55,955 nt of DNA from Clostridia bacterium (GTDB lineage: Bacteria > Bacillota > Clostridia > UMGS1883 > UMGS1540), in assembly GCA_029006755.1 (NCBI GenBank), contig JAQXGO010000104.1:1-55955 (forward strand), given 5' to 3'. How positions within the stretch are numbered: position 1 is the stretch's first letter; every line of letters starts with the position of its first letter. The translations under genes were made by a program, and so were the position numbers. Shown here in pieces: positions 39,100-46,701 of the stretch. The notes beneath the pieces were generated by a model. It saw only the letters and a list, made by a program, of their open reading frames with translations. It was not told the origin of the DNA and made no database searches.

Positions 39100-40275
39100 T
39101 CAAATGTTTGCAGCAGCTACATAGGCACTACTCCAAGCCCATTGCAGGTTGAAGCCGCCGCAGTCGCCATCAATATCGAGCACTTCGCCGCAAAGAAATA
39201 AGCCGGGTACGAAGTAGGATTCCATGGTTTCGGGGCAAACCTCATCTGTGCAGATGCCACCTGCAGTGACTTGTGCATTTGCCCAGGGCATAACCCCGGA
39301 AGCAGACAGACGAAAATCGAATAAGAGTTGAACGAGCGTGTCATGGTTTGTGGCACGCTTTATAATTTCCCGGGCAATGTTCTTAGGCAAAAGCCCATAC
39401 AGAAAACACTCGCCGGTGAGATGGGGGCAGGCCTTGCGACGATTGTTGAGCAGTTCCGAGATAGAAGCTTTATCCATGCCGGGGAAAAAATTGATGGAAA
39501 TTGTCACATTTTGTCTGGCAGAGGCGTGTGCAGAGACAATACGGGATAAATTGAAAATAGGCGGGCCGGAAAGACCGTAATCCGTAAACAAAATCTCGCC
39601 GGATTCCTGCCGAATGAGCTTATCCCCAGCATACACAGAGGCTGTACCTACATGCTTTGTCCCTTTAAGGGCATGCATAGAAGGGGTTGTTTTCACCTGG
39701 ACCAAGGAAGGGATAGGGGGTACAATCGAATGCCCTAATGCGGTCAAAAGGGTATACCCCTGTCCGTCTGTCCCCATAGAGGGTGCAGCCTTGCCGCCGG
39801 TAGCAACGATGACAGTCTTGGCAGAATAGGTTTTGCCATCCTCTGTGCTGAGAGAAAAGCCGTTTTTTGTCGAAACAATTCCGGTAATGAAGGAATTTGT
39901 ATGTTCCACAACAGAAAGACGCTGCAATTCTAAACGCATAAGATCAAGAACAGCATTGCTTTGCAGGCTCTGCGGATAAAGCTTTCCGTTCTCTCCTTCC
40001 ATGACAGGCAAGCCGATACTCTCGAAAAACCGGATTGTATCCGATACAGAAAAGGCCTCCAGTGCGTATGTGGCGAAGGAAACACTTTTTCCGTGATAGC
40101 GGCGCAAGGCAATCTGGCGATTGCTGATATTGCATCGCCCATTACCGGTGGATAAAAGTTTTTTTCCCACACGCGGCAAGCGTTCTAATAAAAGAACCTG
40201 CTTTCCGCGCCGCGCTGCAAAAATAGCAGCGCATAATCCGGCAGCACCGCCGCCTACAATCGCTGTGTCGTACAT
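39100..40275 (-). CDS. BaiN/HI0933-family FAD-dependent oxidoreductase
   Basis: Flavoprotein of about 391 residues with N-terminal dinucleotide fold DTAIVGGGAAGLCAAIFAARRGKQVLLLE, the family motif GKKLLSTGNGRCNISN near residue 41, VIVATGGKAAPSMGTDGQGY near 155, and the C-terminal GEVLDIDGDCGGFNLQWAWSSG-type block. Homologues include YhiN and the bile-acid-pathway BaiN, but most have no tested substrate; no bile-acid genes lie here. ATG 40275 is preferred over TTG 40281 because AAAAGGGG is seven bases before it. Own promoter. Confidence 0.9.
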   Translation of the reverse strand: MYDTAIVGGGAAGLCAAIFAARRGKQVLLLERLPRVGKKLLSTGNGRCNISNRQIALRRYHGKSVSFATYALEAFSVSDTIRFFESIGLPVMEGENGKLYPQSLQSNAVLDLMRLELQRLSVVEHTNSFITGIVSTKNGFSLSTEDGKTYSAKTVIVATGGKAAPSMGTDGQGYTLLTALGHSIVPPIPSLVQVKTTPSMHALKGTKHVGTASVYAGDKLIRQESGEILFTDYGLSGPPIFNLSRIVSAHASARQNVTISINFFPGMDKASISELLNNRRKACPHLTGECFLYGLLPKNIAREIIKRATNHDTLVQLLFDFRLSASGVMPWANAQVTAGGICTDEVCPETMESYFVPGLFLCGEVLDIDGDCGGFNLQWAWSSAYVAAANI

Positions 40276-40346
40276 TTCCAATCCCCTTTTTAGATGAAAG
40301 TATCATTGCAAAACCATGCAAAAAATTAATGCCAAGAATATATATA

Positions 40347-40375
40347 AGTTTAGCAAAAGTAAAAAAATCTGTCAA
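40347..40375 (-). promoter_or_regulatory. promoter of the BaiN-like gene
   Basis: Read on the minus strand: perfect TTGACA, 17 bases, TAAACT, followed by an AT-rich stretch with TATATATATT. It gives a 5' leader of about 65 bases. Confidence 0.65.
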
Positions 40376-40474
40376 GCATTTCGTTGCATTATCATGGATT
40401 CTTTTGTAGGTTTTCTATGAAAAGACGGAACAAGATGGCAACTCGTTTGAGGATGGCCATCCAGTACATTACTG

Positions 40475-41338
40475 TTATGCGTTGAAGAAATCTTGGATTG
40501 CTGCAACCTGCAAAGCTACTGCTTTTCTTCCGATGTCATAGACTTCTTTCAGTTTATTTGGATCCTTTTCAATTTTTCCTATCTGTAGTTTTTCTTTAGG
40601 ACGAATTACGAATAGCTTCCCCTGTTTTTCTTGTTCTTTTATATATGCAAGCGTTTGGTTATAGACAAGATGGCGGTTCTCCATCGCTTCTACGAGTTTT
40701 GGATACTTTCTATATTTGAATCGTATAAAAGGCATGAGACGATTCTTCTTTTTCTCATAGCATGCAGGCTGAGTCAGCACGACAACATTTTTCGTATATC
40801 CCAATTTTTCAAAGTATTTCACCGGTATGGAATCGGCAATTCCGCCGTCAAGCAATTTCTGACCGTCTATGTCCACGATTTGAGATACCATCGGCATGGA
40901 AGCAGAAGCTCGAATCCAATCAAAACAGTGGTCGTCTTTTCCACCATAGTTGTGATATACAGCTTCTCCTGTTTCAATGTCCGTACAGACAACATAAAAA
41001 TCTATCGAATTGCTTTGAAAGGTTTCAAAATCGAACACATCGTATTTCATCGGCACTTCACCGTAAGCAAAATCCGTATTGTAGATATTTCCGGTTTTGA
41101 TCAGACTTCCGATTCCTGAAAATCTCTTGTCATTGCAATATTTCATATTGTATCGAATCGCTCTTCCGATCTGTTTTGATTTATAGTTACAGCCGAAAGC
41201 AGCACCGGCAGAAACGCCGATTATCCCATCGAAGTCTATTCCGTTTTCCATCATCACATCCATGACACCGGCGGTAAACATCCCTCGCATGGCTCCACCT
41301 TCTAAAATCAAGCCTTTTTTCAACTTATTCACATCCAT
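40475..41338 (-). CDS. patatin-like phospholipase
   Basis: 287-residue cytoplasmic patatin (RssA/YlbK-like). Oxyanion-hole GGAMRGMFTAG near residue 14, nucleophile Ser43 in GVSAGA, catalytic Asp164 in LLDGGIADSIP, giving a complete Ser-Asp dyad. No signal peptide or membrane segment. The gene and its long 5' leader look more AT-rich than the housekeeping genes to the left. Substrate is probably a phospholipid or lysophospholipid, from the family. It is divergent from the PAP2 gene. Confidence 0.92.
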   Translation of the reverse strand: MDVNKLKKGLILEGGAMRGMFTAGVMDVMMENGIDFDGIIGVSAGAAFGCNYKSKQIGRAIRYNMKYCNDKRFSGIGSLIKTGNIYNTDFAYGEVPMKYDVFDFETFQSNSIDFYVVCTDIETGEAVYHNYGGKDDHCFDWIRASASMPMVSQIVDIDGQKLLDGGIADSIPVKYFEKLGYTKNVVVLTQPACYEKKKNRLMPFIRFKYRKYPKLVEAMENRHLVYNQTLAYIKEQEKQGKLFVIRPKEKLQIGKIEKDPNKLKEVYDIGRKAVALQVAAIQDFFNA

Positions 41339-41471
41339 TCCAAAGATTCTGTACGCTCGTGGATAACACGGGCTTACAAGTAAATTAGATATCTCAACTA
41401 TGCCGAAGCCTCAATGCGATCATCACACATTTTTTCTGTAAGGAAAAAGTTTCTATGCGATATTTTATATC

Positions 41472-41501
41472 ATTATAACATAAAAGAACAGTTTTTGGCA
41501 A
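41472..41501 (-). promoter_or_regulatory. patatin promoter
   Basis: Read on the minus strand: TTGCCA, 18 bases, TATAAT, leaving an unusually long leader of about 130 bases before the start codon. Confidence 0.6.
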
Positions 41502-41576
41502 TACATCTATTTACGAAAAGGAGTATGCAATAAGTACAAGATATAAAAAACATTCAAAAGCAAGCATGGTAATATC

Positions 41577-41605
41577 TTGATAATTAAATTGATTTTTGGC
41601 ATAAT
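41577..41605 (+). promoter_or_regulatory. PAP2 gene promoter
   Basis: TTGATA (41577-41582), 17 bases, CATAAT (41600-41605); moderate match, leader about 165 bases. Confidence 0.5.
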
Positions 41606-41776
41606 AAAAAGACCAGTTGGAATTTATACGGAGGGTAAATCTCTTAAAATGCCTTATTCATGCGGATGTAACGAATCGTGTCGTGCGTGTAACAGAACGT
41701 TTCTTGCATTATTCTATATCCTGTGTTACTTTAGATTTGCCGAAAGGAAAAATCAAAAGAGAAAGGAAAAAGAAGA

Positions 41777-42439
41777 ATGACAAAGAAAGGAAAAAGAAAA
41801 CTGTTTTTAGGAGGAGTGCTTGTCGCAGCTTTTGTTGTTTGGACAGTACTCATACAAACTGTGGATGTAAAACCGGTCGGACAAAACGGAACGGATATTG
41901 GATTTGCTACATTTAACTGCTGGTTTCATAAATGGACAGGCGTTCATATGACCACTTATACCATTACAGATTGGTTAGGACTCCTACCGCTATTTATATG
42001 TATGATATTTGGTGTAATCGGATTGGTACAGTGGGTAAAGAGAAGAAGTCTGGTAAAGGTGGACTATGACCTTATGATTCTCGGAGCGTATTACATTTTG
42101 GTAATGTTTGGATATGTCATCTTTGAAATAATTCCAATCAATTACAGACCAATACTGATCAATGGAGTTGTGGAAGCTTCCTATCCATCCTCTGCTGTAC
42201 TACTTGTATTAGGCGTTCTGCCGACACTTGTGGAACAAATGAATCGCAGAACGCAAAATGCTGTGTTAAAAAGGAGCATCATGATTTTCGTTGTACTTTT
42301 TTCTGCATATATGGTCATTGGGCGATTGATTTCGGGTGTTCATTGGTTTACGGATATTATAGGTTCGATATTCTTAAGCATGGGATTGTTTTATATTTAT
42401 AAAGCGGTCGTTATATTAATGCATAAAGAGTCAGAATAA
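41777..42439 (+). CDS. PAP2-superfamily membrane protein with altered phosphatase motifs
   Basis: 220 residues with about six membrane segments (FLGGVLVAAFVVWTVLI, LLPLFICMIFGVIGLVQ, LMILGAYYILVMFGYVIF and others). It resembles membrane phosphatidate/undecaprenyl-pyrophosphate phosphatases. Motif 3 is intact except its first Ser (GRLISGVHWFTD, with the Arg, His and Asp). Motif 1 has YRP but Glu where Lys is expected; motif 2 is YPSSAV, lacking the His of PSGH. Catalysis is therefore uncertain. Start after AAAGGAAAAAGAAGA. The 3' neighbour is a truncated XRE regulator start, 14 bases on. Confidence 0.82.
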   Translation: MTKKGKRKLFLGGVLVAAFVVWTVLIQTVDVKPVGQNGTDIGFATFNCWFHKWTGVHMTTYTITDWLGLLPLFICMIFGVIGLVQWVKRRSLVKVDYDLMILGAYYILVMFGYVIFEIIPINYRPILINGVVEASYPSSAVLLVLGVLPTLVEQMNRRTQNAVLKRSIMIFVVLFSAYMVIGRLISGVHWFTDIIGSIFLSMGLFYIYKAVVILMHKESE

Positions 42440-42453
42440 TTGGAGGTACACAT

Positions 42454-42498
42454 TTGGAATTTAATGAAAAACTTCAAGAATTGAGAAAAACAAATTGA
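42454..42498 (+). pseudogene. remnant of an XRE-family HTH regulator (first 14 codons)
   Basis: After TTGGAGG a TTG start opens MEFNEKLQELRKTN and stops at TGA. This is the characteristic N-terminus of Cro/C1-type regulators of the MEFNEKLQELRKQKGLTQEELAE kind, broken just before the helix-turn-helix. The sequence downstream is unrelated, so the rest of the gene has been deleted or replaced. It would have been translated right after PAP2. Confidence 0.7.
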
Positions 42499-42535
42499 CA
42501 AAGAGCCGATTTTTTGACAGTGTTTGCAGAGTGAT

Positions 42536-42589
42536 AAAATCATGCACCGCTTTTGACTGTTTTTTAGGTCAAAAGCGGTGCATGATTTT
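42536..42589. terminator. perfect 22-bp inverted repeat, terminator-like
   Basis: The left arm starts AAAATCATGCACCGC and the right arm is its exact reverse complement over 22 bases, with the loop TGTTTTTTAG. The A/T ends of the arms give a T-run in either direction, so it could end transcription on both strands. It is longer and more perfect than the other terminators in the window and may also be a mobile-element end. Confidence 0.7.
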
Positions 42590-42592
42590 TCG

Positions 42593-42682
42593 AGGAAAAA
42601 TTTCGGAGTAAGCGGAATTGGTGTGCGATGGCTGAAAATGCTCTGATTTTAGCAAAACATCCATTACGCCGAAACTTTTCCT
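42593..42682. repeat. about 90-base hairpin element with 19-base imperfect terminal repeats
   Basis: AGGAAAAATTTCGGAGTAA (42593-42611) and the reverse complement of 42664-42682 (AGGAAAAGTTTCGGCGTAA) match at 17 of 19 bases. Inside, GATG/CATC and GCTGAAAAT/ATTTTAGC pair again around GCTCTG. The whole forms one long stem-loop. It could be a miniature inverted-repeat element, a structured RNA, or an intergenic repeat. A minus-strand ORF (42564-42746) crosses it but looks like translation of a repeat. Confidence 0.55.
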
Positions 42683-42726
42683 TTTGCAAAAATCCCATTG
42701 TTAAAGGGGTTTCGGGCAAAAAAACA
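42681..42726. repeat. third hairpin in the series
   Basis: TTTTGC and GCAAAA enclose AAATCCC / GGGGTTT (one T-G pair) around ATTGTTAAA. It is weaker than its neighbours and directly abuts both. Confidence 0.4.
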
Positions 42727-42763
42727 GAACCGCAATTTTGTATCAAAATTACGGTTCTGTTTT
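42721..42763 (-). terminator. tRNA-Arg terminator
   Basis: Read on the minus strand: AAAACAGAACCG pairs with CGGTTCTGTTTT, continued by a T-G pair and AATTTTG/CAAAATT around ATA, followed by TTTTTT. Immediately 3' of the tRNA CCA end. Confidence 0.85.
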
Positions 42764-42839
42764 GGCGCGCTGTAAGGGATTCGAACCCCTGGCCTTATGG
42801 TCCGTAGCCATACGCTCTATCCAGCTGAGCTAACAGCGC
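42763..42839 (-). tRNA. tRNA-Arg(ACG)
   Basis: 77 bases on the minus strand. Acceptor GCGCTGT pairs with ACAGCGC, then G73 and an encoded CCA. D arm GCTCAGCTGGATAGAGC; anticodon stem TATGG/CCATA with loop CTACGGA, anticodon ACG (read as ICG after deamination); T arm AGGGGTTCGAATCCCTT. All arms pair. Promoter 42863-42891 and its own terminator make it a monocistronic tRNA. Confidence 0.97.
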
Positions 42840-42862
42840 AAGCTCTCTTAAGCGACTTATAT

Positions 42863-42891
42863 ATTATAGCACATGTAAAACAAAATTGCAA
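42863..42891 (-). promoter_or_regulatory. tRNA-Arg promoter
   Basis: Read on the minus strand: TTGCAA, 17 bases, TATAAT, about 24 bases upstream of the mature tRNA 5' end, in the gap after the GT4-CsaB gene. Confidence 0.7.
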
Positions 42892-42899
42892 GTTTTTTT

Positions 42900-45140
42900 T
42901 CAAAAATTTTCTTCATTCTCTTGATTCTGTAGAATTTGGCAGGCAATCGCTGCGTTTTCTTCGGCTTTTTCGCGAAGCACATTTGCTTTTTCATGCAACA
43001 TTTCCTGGATTTTTTCACGATTTTCGCAGATGTCATCGATATATGCACAAAGTATGTCAACATGAATATCTTGCATGTTGATGGTGCGGTCCTGCCCGAT
43101 ATACTGCATAAAGCTGGAAACCTTTGGGTCATAGGTGAGCCCGATCATGGGAACGCCGCCGGCAGCGGCATAAATCAGCGTGTGTAGCCGCATGCCGAGT
43201 ACGATATCACATTTTCGGACAATTCCGATAGTTTCATTGACCTGATATTCTTTTTGCAGAATATAAAGCTTTGTATGCATGTGTTCAGAGAGCCGAATGG
43301 CAGCTTTGGAATCCATATATCTTTTCATAGGAATAAATATTGGGATCAAACCATAGGTGTCTGCAGCATAATCTAAGCATTTTGCAATTTTCTGTACGCA
43401 AGATTTATCAGTGATCGGCCAGGGGCGAAGAGATATGCCGATATAATGCATGCCGGTGGGAATACCTTCTTCCTCAAAAAGCATGTCGACTTCCTTGCTT
43501 GATATGCCATCGAGTGCGAATGCAGGATCTGCGGTCACCTGCATGGGCACTTGCGTTACACCCATGTCCTTAAGCTCTTGGAGGGAAACTGCATCACGCA
43601 GTGTGACCATATGGCACTTTTCGATTTCTTTAGCTGTGCGCTTAATATTTTTCCCATGCAAGGGGCCAATACCATTTGCATATAGATATACTTTTGCACC
43701 AAGCGAACGAGCAGTGCGCATAATCCACAAATAATACCATAAAGACTGCGCGCTTGTGACATCCTGCAATAGGCTGCCGCCGCCAAAAATAAGCATATGC
43801 GATCTCTTGCATATTCTGCGTATTCCAAAATAATTGAATCTGTGGGCAGAGTCCGTGCCATATTGCTCACGTGTTTCACATGGCTTTGCAGAAAGAACCA
43901 AGGCGCGAATAAAAGGCATTTGTTTACGAAGACTACACAAGACAGCTTGCAGAAGTGCATCATCTCCGCTATTATGAAATCCATAGTATCCGCTAAGTAC
44001 AACATCATATTCTGCCTTGTCTGTGTAGTCACGCAATACAGCATTGTAGATTTTCACATGTTCTTTTGCAAGGCTTGTATTCGAAAAATGATTGGTCGCC
44101 TTTTCAAACAAGGCCTCGCCCAAAGATGCACGAAGCGAGGCATCTTGAGCAAATTGCAGGATTTTTTTTGCAAAGGTGGTATAATCCTCCGCCGGGAAAA
44201 GCAGACCGGTAACGCCCTCCTCGATTAAATCCGGAATGCCGCCGACTGCCGCGCTGATGGTAGGCTTTTTCATCCGTGCGCCCTCAAGCAACACGTAGGG
44301 GAAGCTTTCACTTCGAGAGGATAAGGTGTTTATGTCTATAAAGTTTATAAAGCTATATATGTCTTGAATAAAGCCGGCAAAAGTAAGCTTGTCCGAAATG
44401 CCTTCCGATTCAGCAAGACGAACCAGTGCCTCACGACCTTCACCGTCTCCGGCAATAATAAATCGTAAATTCGGGTTTTCTTTTGCTGCAACAGCAGCAG
44501 CGCGGATAAAGATATCATGTCCTTTTACGTGGTCGTGTCTGCCAATCAGGCCAATATAAAGAAGGGAGGGGTCATATTCAATGCCAATGCGTTTGGCAAA
44601 AGCAGCACGGTCATCAAATACAGGATCCTTAGAATAGTCCATACCGTTGTACACAGTGAACACGCGGTTGGGTCGAAAACCACGTTTGATCAGCATATTT
44701 CGAAAATTGGTAGAAACACCTATATAATAGTCCATTTTCCGCAGTGCGCGTACATTCAGGCTTGTGTATACAAGCTTACGATAAAATCCGTCAAAGTCCA
44801 TTAAATAGTCGCTGTGAACGGTTGTAATAACAGGAATATGCACGCGCTGTTTTACATATTGCGCAATAAAATTTGCGCGTGCACCATGCGCATGAATCAG
44901 TGCATAGCCTTCGTTTTTTACCATTTCCGCAATACTGCGGATAACGGAAAGATCAAACCTGCTTTTTTGCAAGACTAAGACATTTTCAATATTTCTCTCC
45001 TGTAATTGCTGATAAAAAACACCGGGAGTTAAGCAAACAATTTTTACATCAATCATTGTTTTTAGTGCATCCAAAAGGGCAAAGACATGTGTCTTTGCTC
45101 CGCCGGAATCGCCGCCGCTAATAAGATGCAAAACCTTCAT
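42900..45140 (-). CDS. fusion of a GT4 glycosyltransferase and a CsaB-type polysaccharide pyruvyltransferase
   Basis: 746 residues in two complete modules. Residues 1 to about 368 are a GT-B, GT4-family glycosyltransferase: KVLHLISGGDSGGAKTHVF, IGLIGRHDHVKGHDIF, IAGDGEGREAL and the E-x7-E region SESFPYVLLEGARMKKPTI. From about 375 a CsaB/WcaK-like pyruvyltransferase begins (VVLSGYYGFHNSGDDALLQAVL) with FGGGSLLQD, YANGIGPL, RDAVSLQELKDMGV, GISLRPW and the late GMRLHTLIYAAAGGVPMIGLTYDPKV. CsaB adds 4,6-pyruvate to secondary cell-wall polysaccharide so that SLH-domain proteins can bind. No signal peptide, so it acts in the cytoplasm on lipid-linked intermediates. Last gene of the cluster. Confidence 0.9.
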   Translation of the reverse strand: MKVLHLISGGDSGGAKTHVFALLDALKTMIDVKIVCLTPGVFYQQLQERNIENVLVLQKSRFDLSVIRSIAEMVKNEGYALIHAHGARANFIAQYVKQRVHIPVITTVHSDYLMDFDGFYRKLVYTSLNVRALRKMDYYIGVSTNFRNMLIKRGFRPNRVFTVYNGMDYSKDPVFDDRAAFAKRIGIEYDPSLLYIGLIGRHDHVKGHDIFIRAAAVAAKENPNLRFIIAGDGEGREALVRLAESEGISDKLTFAGFIQDIYSFINFIDINTLSSRSESFPYVLLEGARMKKPTISAAVGGIPDLIEEGVTGLLFPAEDYTTFAKKILQFAQDASLRASLGEALFEKATNHFSNTSLAKEHVKIYNAVLRDYTDKAEYDVVLSGYYGFHNSGDDALLQAVLCSLRKQMPFIRALVLSAKPCETREQYGTDSAHRFNYFGIRRICKRSHMLIFGGGSLLQDVTSAQSLWYYLWIMRTARSLGAKVYLYANGIGPLHGKNIKRTAKEIEKCHMVTLRDAVSLQELKDMGVTQVPMQVTADPAFALDGISSKEVDMLFEEEGIPTGMHYIGISLRPWPITDKSCVQKIAKCLDYAADTYGLIPIFIPMKRYMDSKAAIRLSEHMHTKLYILQKEYQVNETIGIVRKCDIVLGMRLHTLIYAAAGGVPMIGLTYDPKVSSFMQYIGQDRTINMQDIHVDILCAYIDDICENREKIQEMLHEKANVLREKAEENAAIACQILQNQENEENF

Positions 45141-45149
45141 TTAAACCCC

Positions 45150-46688
45150 CTAAACCGATCTGTCCGTATTTTTCTGCTGTGCAAGCTTGATTGCTGCCAT
45201 TGCGACACCTGCGATGATGAAGAAGGCAAGCTGAACACGTGGATAAAACCAAGTGTATTCTGCAAACCCGATTGTTGTGATGCCGGTGATAGAAGCAACA
45301 GCCGCACAAAGAGTGCCGCGCAATACACCGGGGGCAGTGCGCAGGGTCTGTGCTGTCGCACGCCGAATTAAACTAAGGCTATACCATAAAAGGCTAAGAA
45401 GCCCCAAAATTCCCATTTCAATTAAAACCTCTAAAAACTGCATATGAGAATGGGGTGCCGCACCAGTCATGCCCACACTATAGGAAGGATAAATAGCGCG
45501 GAAAGAGCCTGTCCCAAGCCCCACACCTTGTATCCAACGACCTTTCAGCATGCGAAGGACAGAGGACCATATATTGACACGATAGGAACTTGAAGTATCC
45601 TTTAAATTGCCAATGGTCATAATTCGATTCAGCACGGTTTGCGGCAATAAAGGAATACAACATAGAATGAGAACAATCAGTGCAGGAAAAATTTGTCTTT
45701 TATAGAGAATCGTAAATATGGTGGCGGCAATGGCAAAAGCCAGCCAGCCGGAACGTGAATATGTCAAAATTAATGCTAAAACACCAACACCTACAAGAAA
45801 AAGTCCCAAAAGCTTTGTCAAATCCTTCTTTCTTGTGGTGGCCCATACGTATGCAAAGGGAATAAAAAGCATTAAAAACTCTGCCAAATTGTTGGGGTTG
45901 CCAAGGGTGGAATAGGCGCGCCCGGGCATTCCTTGATTTAGATTCATATCCGTTAACAGAATATCCTGCTCAATGCCCAAGATACGCTGAATCATTGCAC
46001 CTATGGATACCACGGCCATTGTCCATGTCATAACGCCCAAAAAAGTTTCTATCCTTTTTTCGGAGGACAGAATACCATAGATGACAAGTGCTAAAAGAAA
46101 TGATGTCCAAAAAAAGGCTAATGAACGCAAGCTATCCTGCATATCATGTGAGCCATATACACTGATCGTTGTGATAAACACAAAAAAGAGGAACGGAACC
46201 CAAAGCCCGTTCGTCTGCCGGCCTAAATCTTTGCGTCCGCTGAGCAGACATAGGAAATAAAGGCCACAAAGCCCGAGAACGAAGAGTAAAGCATAAAGAT
46301 TATTCCAGTAATTGTGCGGAATAATATAAATGACTAAAACGCCTATAAACAAAAGCGTTGATAGATGCAGAAAAAAAGAGGGCTTTATAAGACGGTTATA
46401 CAGGCGATTATTCAGGCTTCCGTGATTGAAACCGGCAATGCGCGCATACAGACGACTGAAGAACTGCAAAATACTGTTCCACACCTTACGGAGAAGGCCA
46501 TAAAAGAACGAAGTATCAACCCGACTGTCAATATTGGTCGGACGCACAAACCATTTTATAACCTTACTGCCCCTTGCACACTGTCCAATCGCGTGAAAGA
46601 GCCGATTGAGTATCCGCACGGGAATAGAGGTCATGAACGCAATGCATAAACGTTTAAACAACGTTATTACCACGCTACCTTCTATCAT
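45150..46688 (-). CDS. O-antigen ligase/Wzy-like membrane protein
   Basis: About 512 residues. A charged N-terminal stretch of about 100 residues with basic and aromatic clusters is followed by about 12 hydrophobic segments. The Wzy_C/RfaL-type loop lies late (GTGSFRAIYPSYSVGMTGAAPHSHMQFLEVLIEMGILGLL), and GNPNNLAEFLMLFIPF is the usual transmembrane motif of the family. It would polymerise or ligate lipid-linked oligosaccharide outside the membrane. ATG 46688 has AAGGACGG seven bases upstream; GTG 46694 is the alternative. Nine bases upstream of the GT4-CsaB gene. Confidence 0.88.
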   Translation of the reverse strand: MIEGSVVITLFKRLCIAFMTSIPVRILNRLFHAIGQCARGSKVIKWFVRPTNIDSRVDTSFFYGLLRKVWNSILQFFSRLYARIAGFNHGSLNNRLYNRLIKPSFFLHLSTLLFIGVLVIYIIPHNYWNNLYALLFVLGLCGLYFLCLLSGRKDLGRQTNGLWVPFLFFVFITTISVYGSHDMQDSLRSLAFFWTSFLLALVIYGILSSEKRIETFLGVMTWTMAVVSIGAMIQRILGIEQDILLTDMNLNQGMPGRAYSTLGNPNNLAEFLMLFIPFAYVWATTRKKDLTKLLGLFLVGVGVLALILTYSRSGWLAFAIAATIFTILYKRQIFPALIVLILCCIPLLPQTVLNRIMTIGNLKDTSSSYRVNIWSSVLRMLKGRWIQGVGLGTGSFRAIYPSYSVGMTGAAPHSHMQFLEVLIEMGILGLLSLLWYSLSLIRRATAQTLRTAPGVLRGTLCAAVASITGITTIGFAEYTWFYPRVQLAFFIIAGVAMAAIKLAQQKNTDRSV

Positions 46689-46701
46689 GTTCACACCGTC
46701 C

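Larger units (their letters stand above)
41339..41776. other. 438-base divergent intergenic region between patatin and PAP2
   Basis: Holds the patatin promoter, a leader of about 130 bases with a small CGTG-TTATC-CACG inverted repeat, and the PAP2 promoter with a leader of about 165 bases. Short ORFs in it (for example MPYSCGCNESCRACNRTF, ATG 41649) have no homologue that I recognise and overlap each other. They may be decayed coding DNA. No tRNA or known riboswitch seen. Confidence 0.6.

Noticed and set aside
40451-40462. Perfect palindrome GGATGGCCATCC
   Set aside because: Short, no T-run, at the patatin 3' end; could be chance.
40418-40486. Possible 22-codon ORF MKRRNKMATRLRMAIQYITVMR
   Set aside because: No convincing ribosome binding site, overlaps the end of the patatin gene on the other strand.
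41577-41916. Short ORFs upstream of PAP2 (67 and 99 codons)
   Set aside because: Overlapping frames, no recognisable homologue, poor ribosome binding sites; kept only as a note in the intergenic region.
42564-42746. 60-codon minus-strand ORF across the hairpin region
   Set aside because: It is explained by translation of inverted repeats and has no ribosome binding site that I can see.
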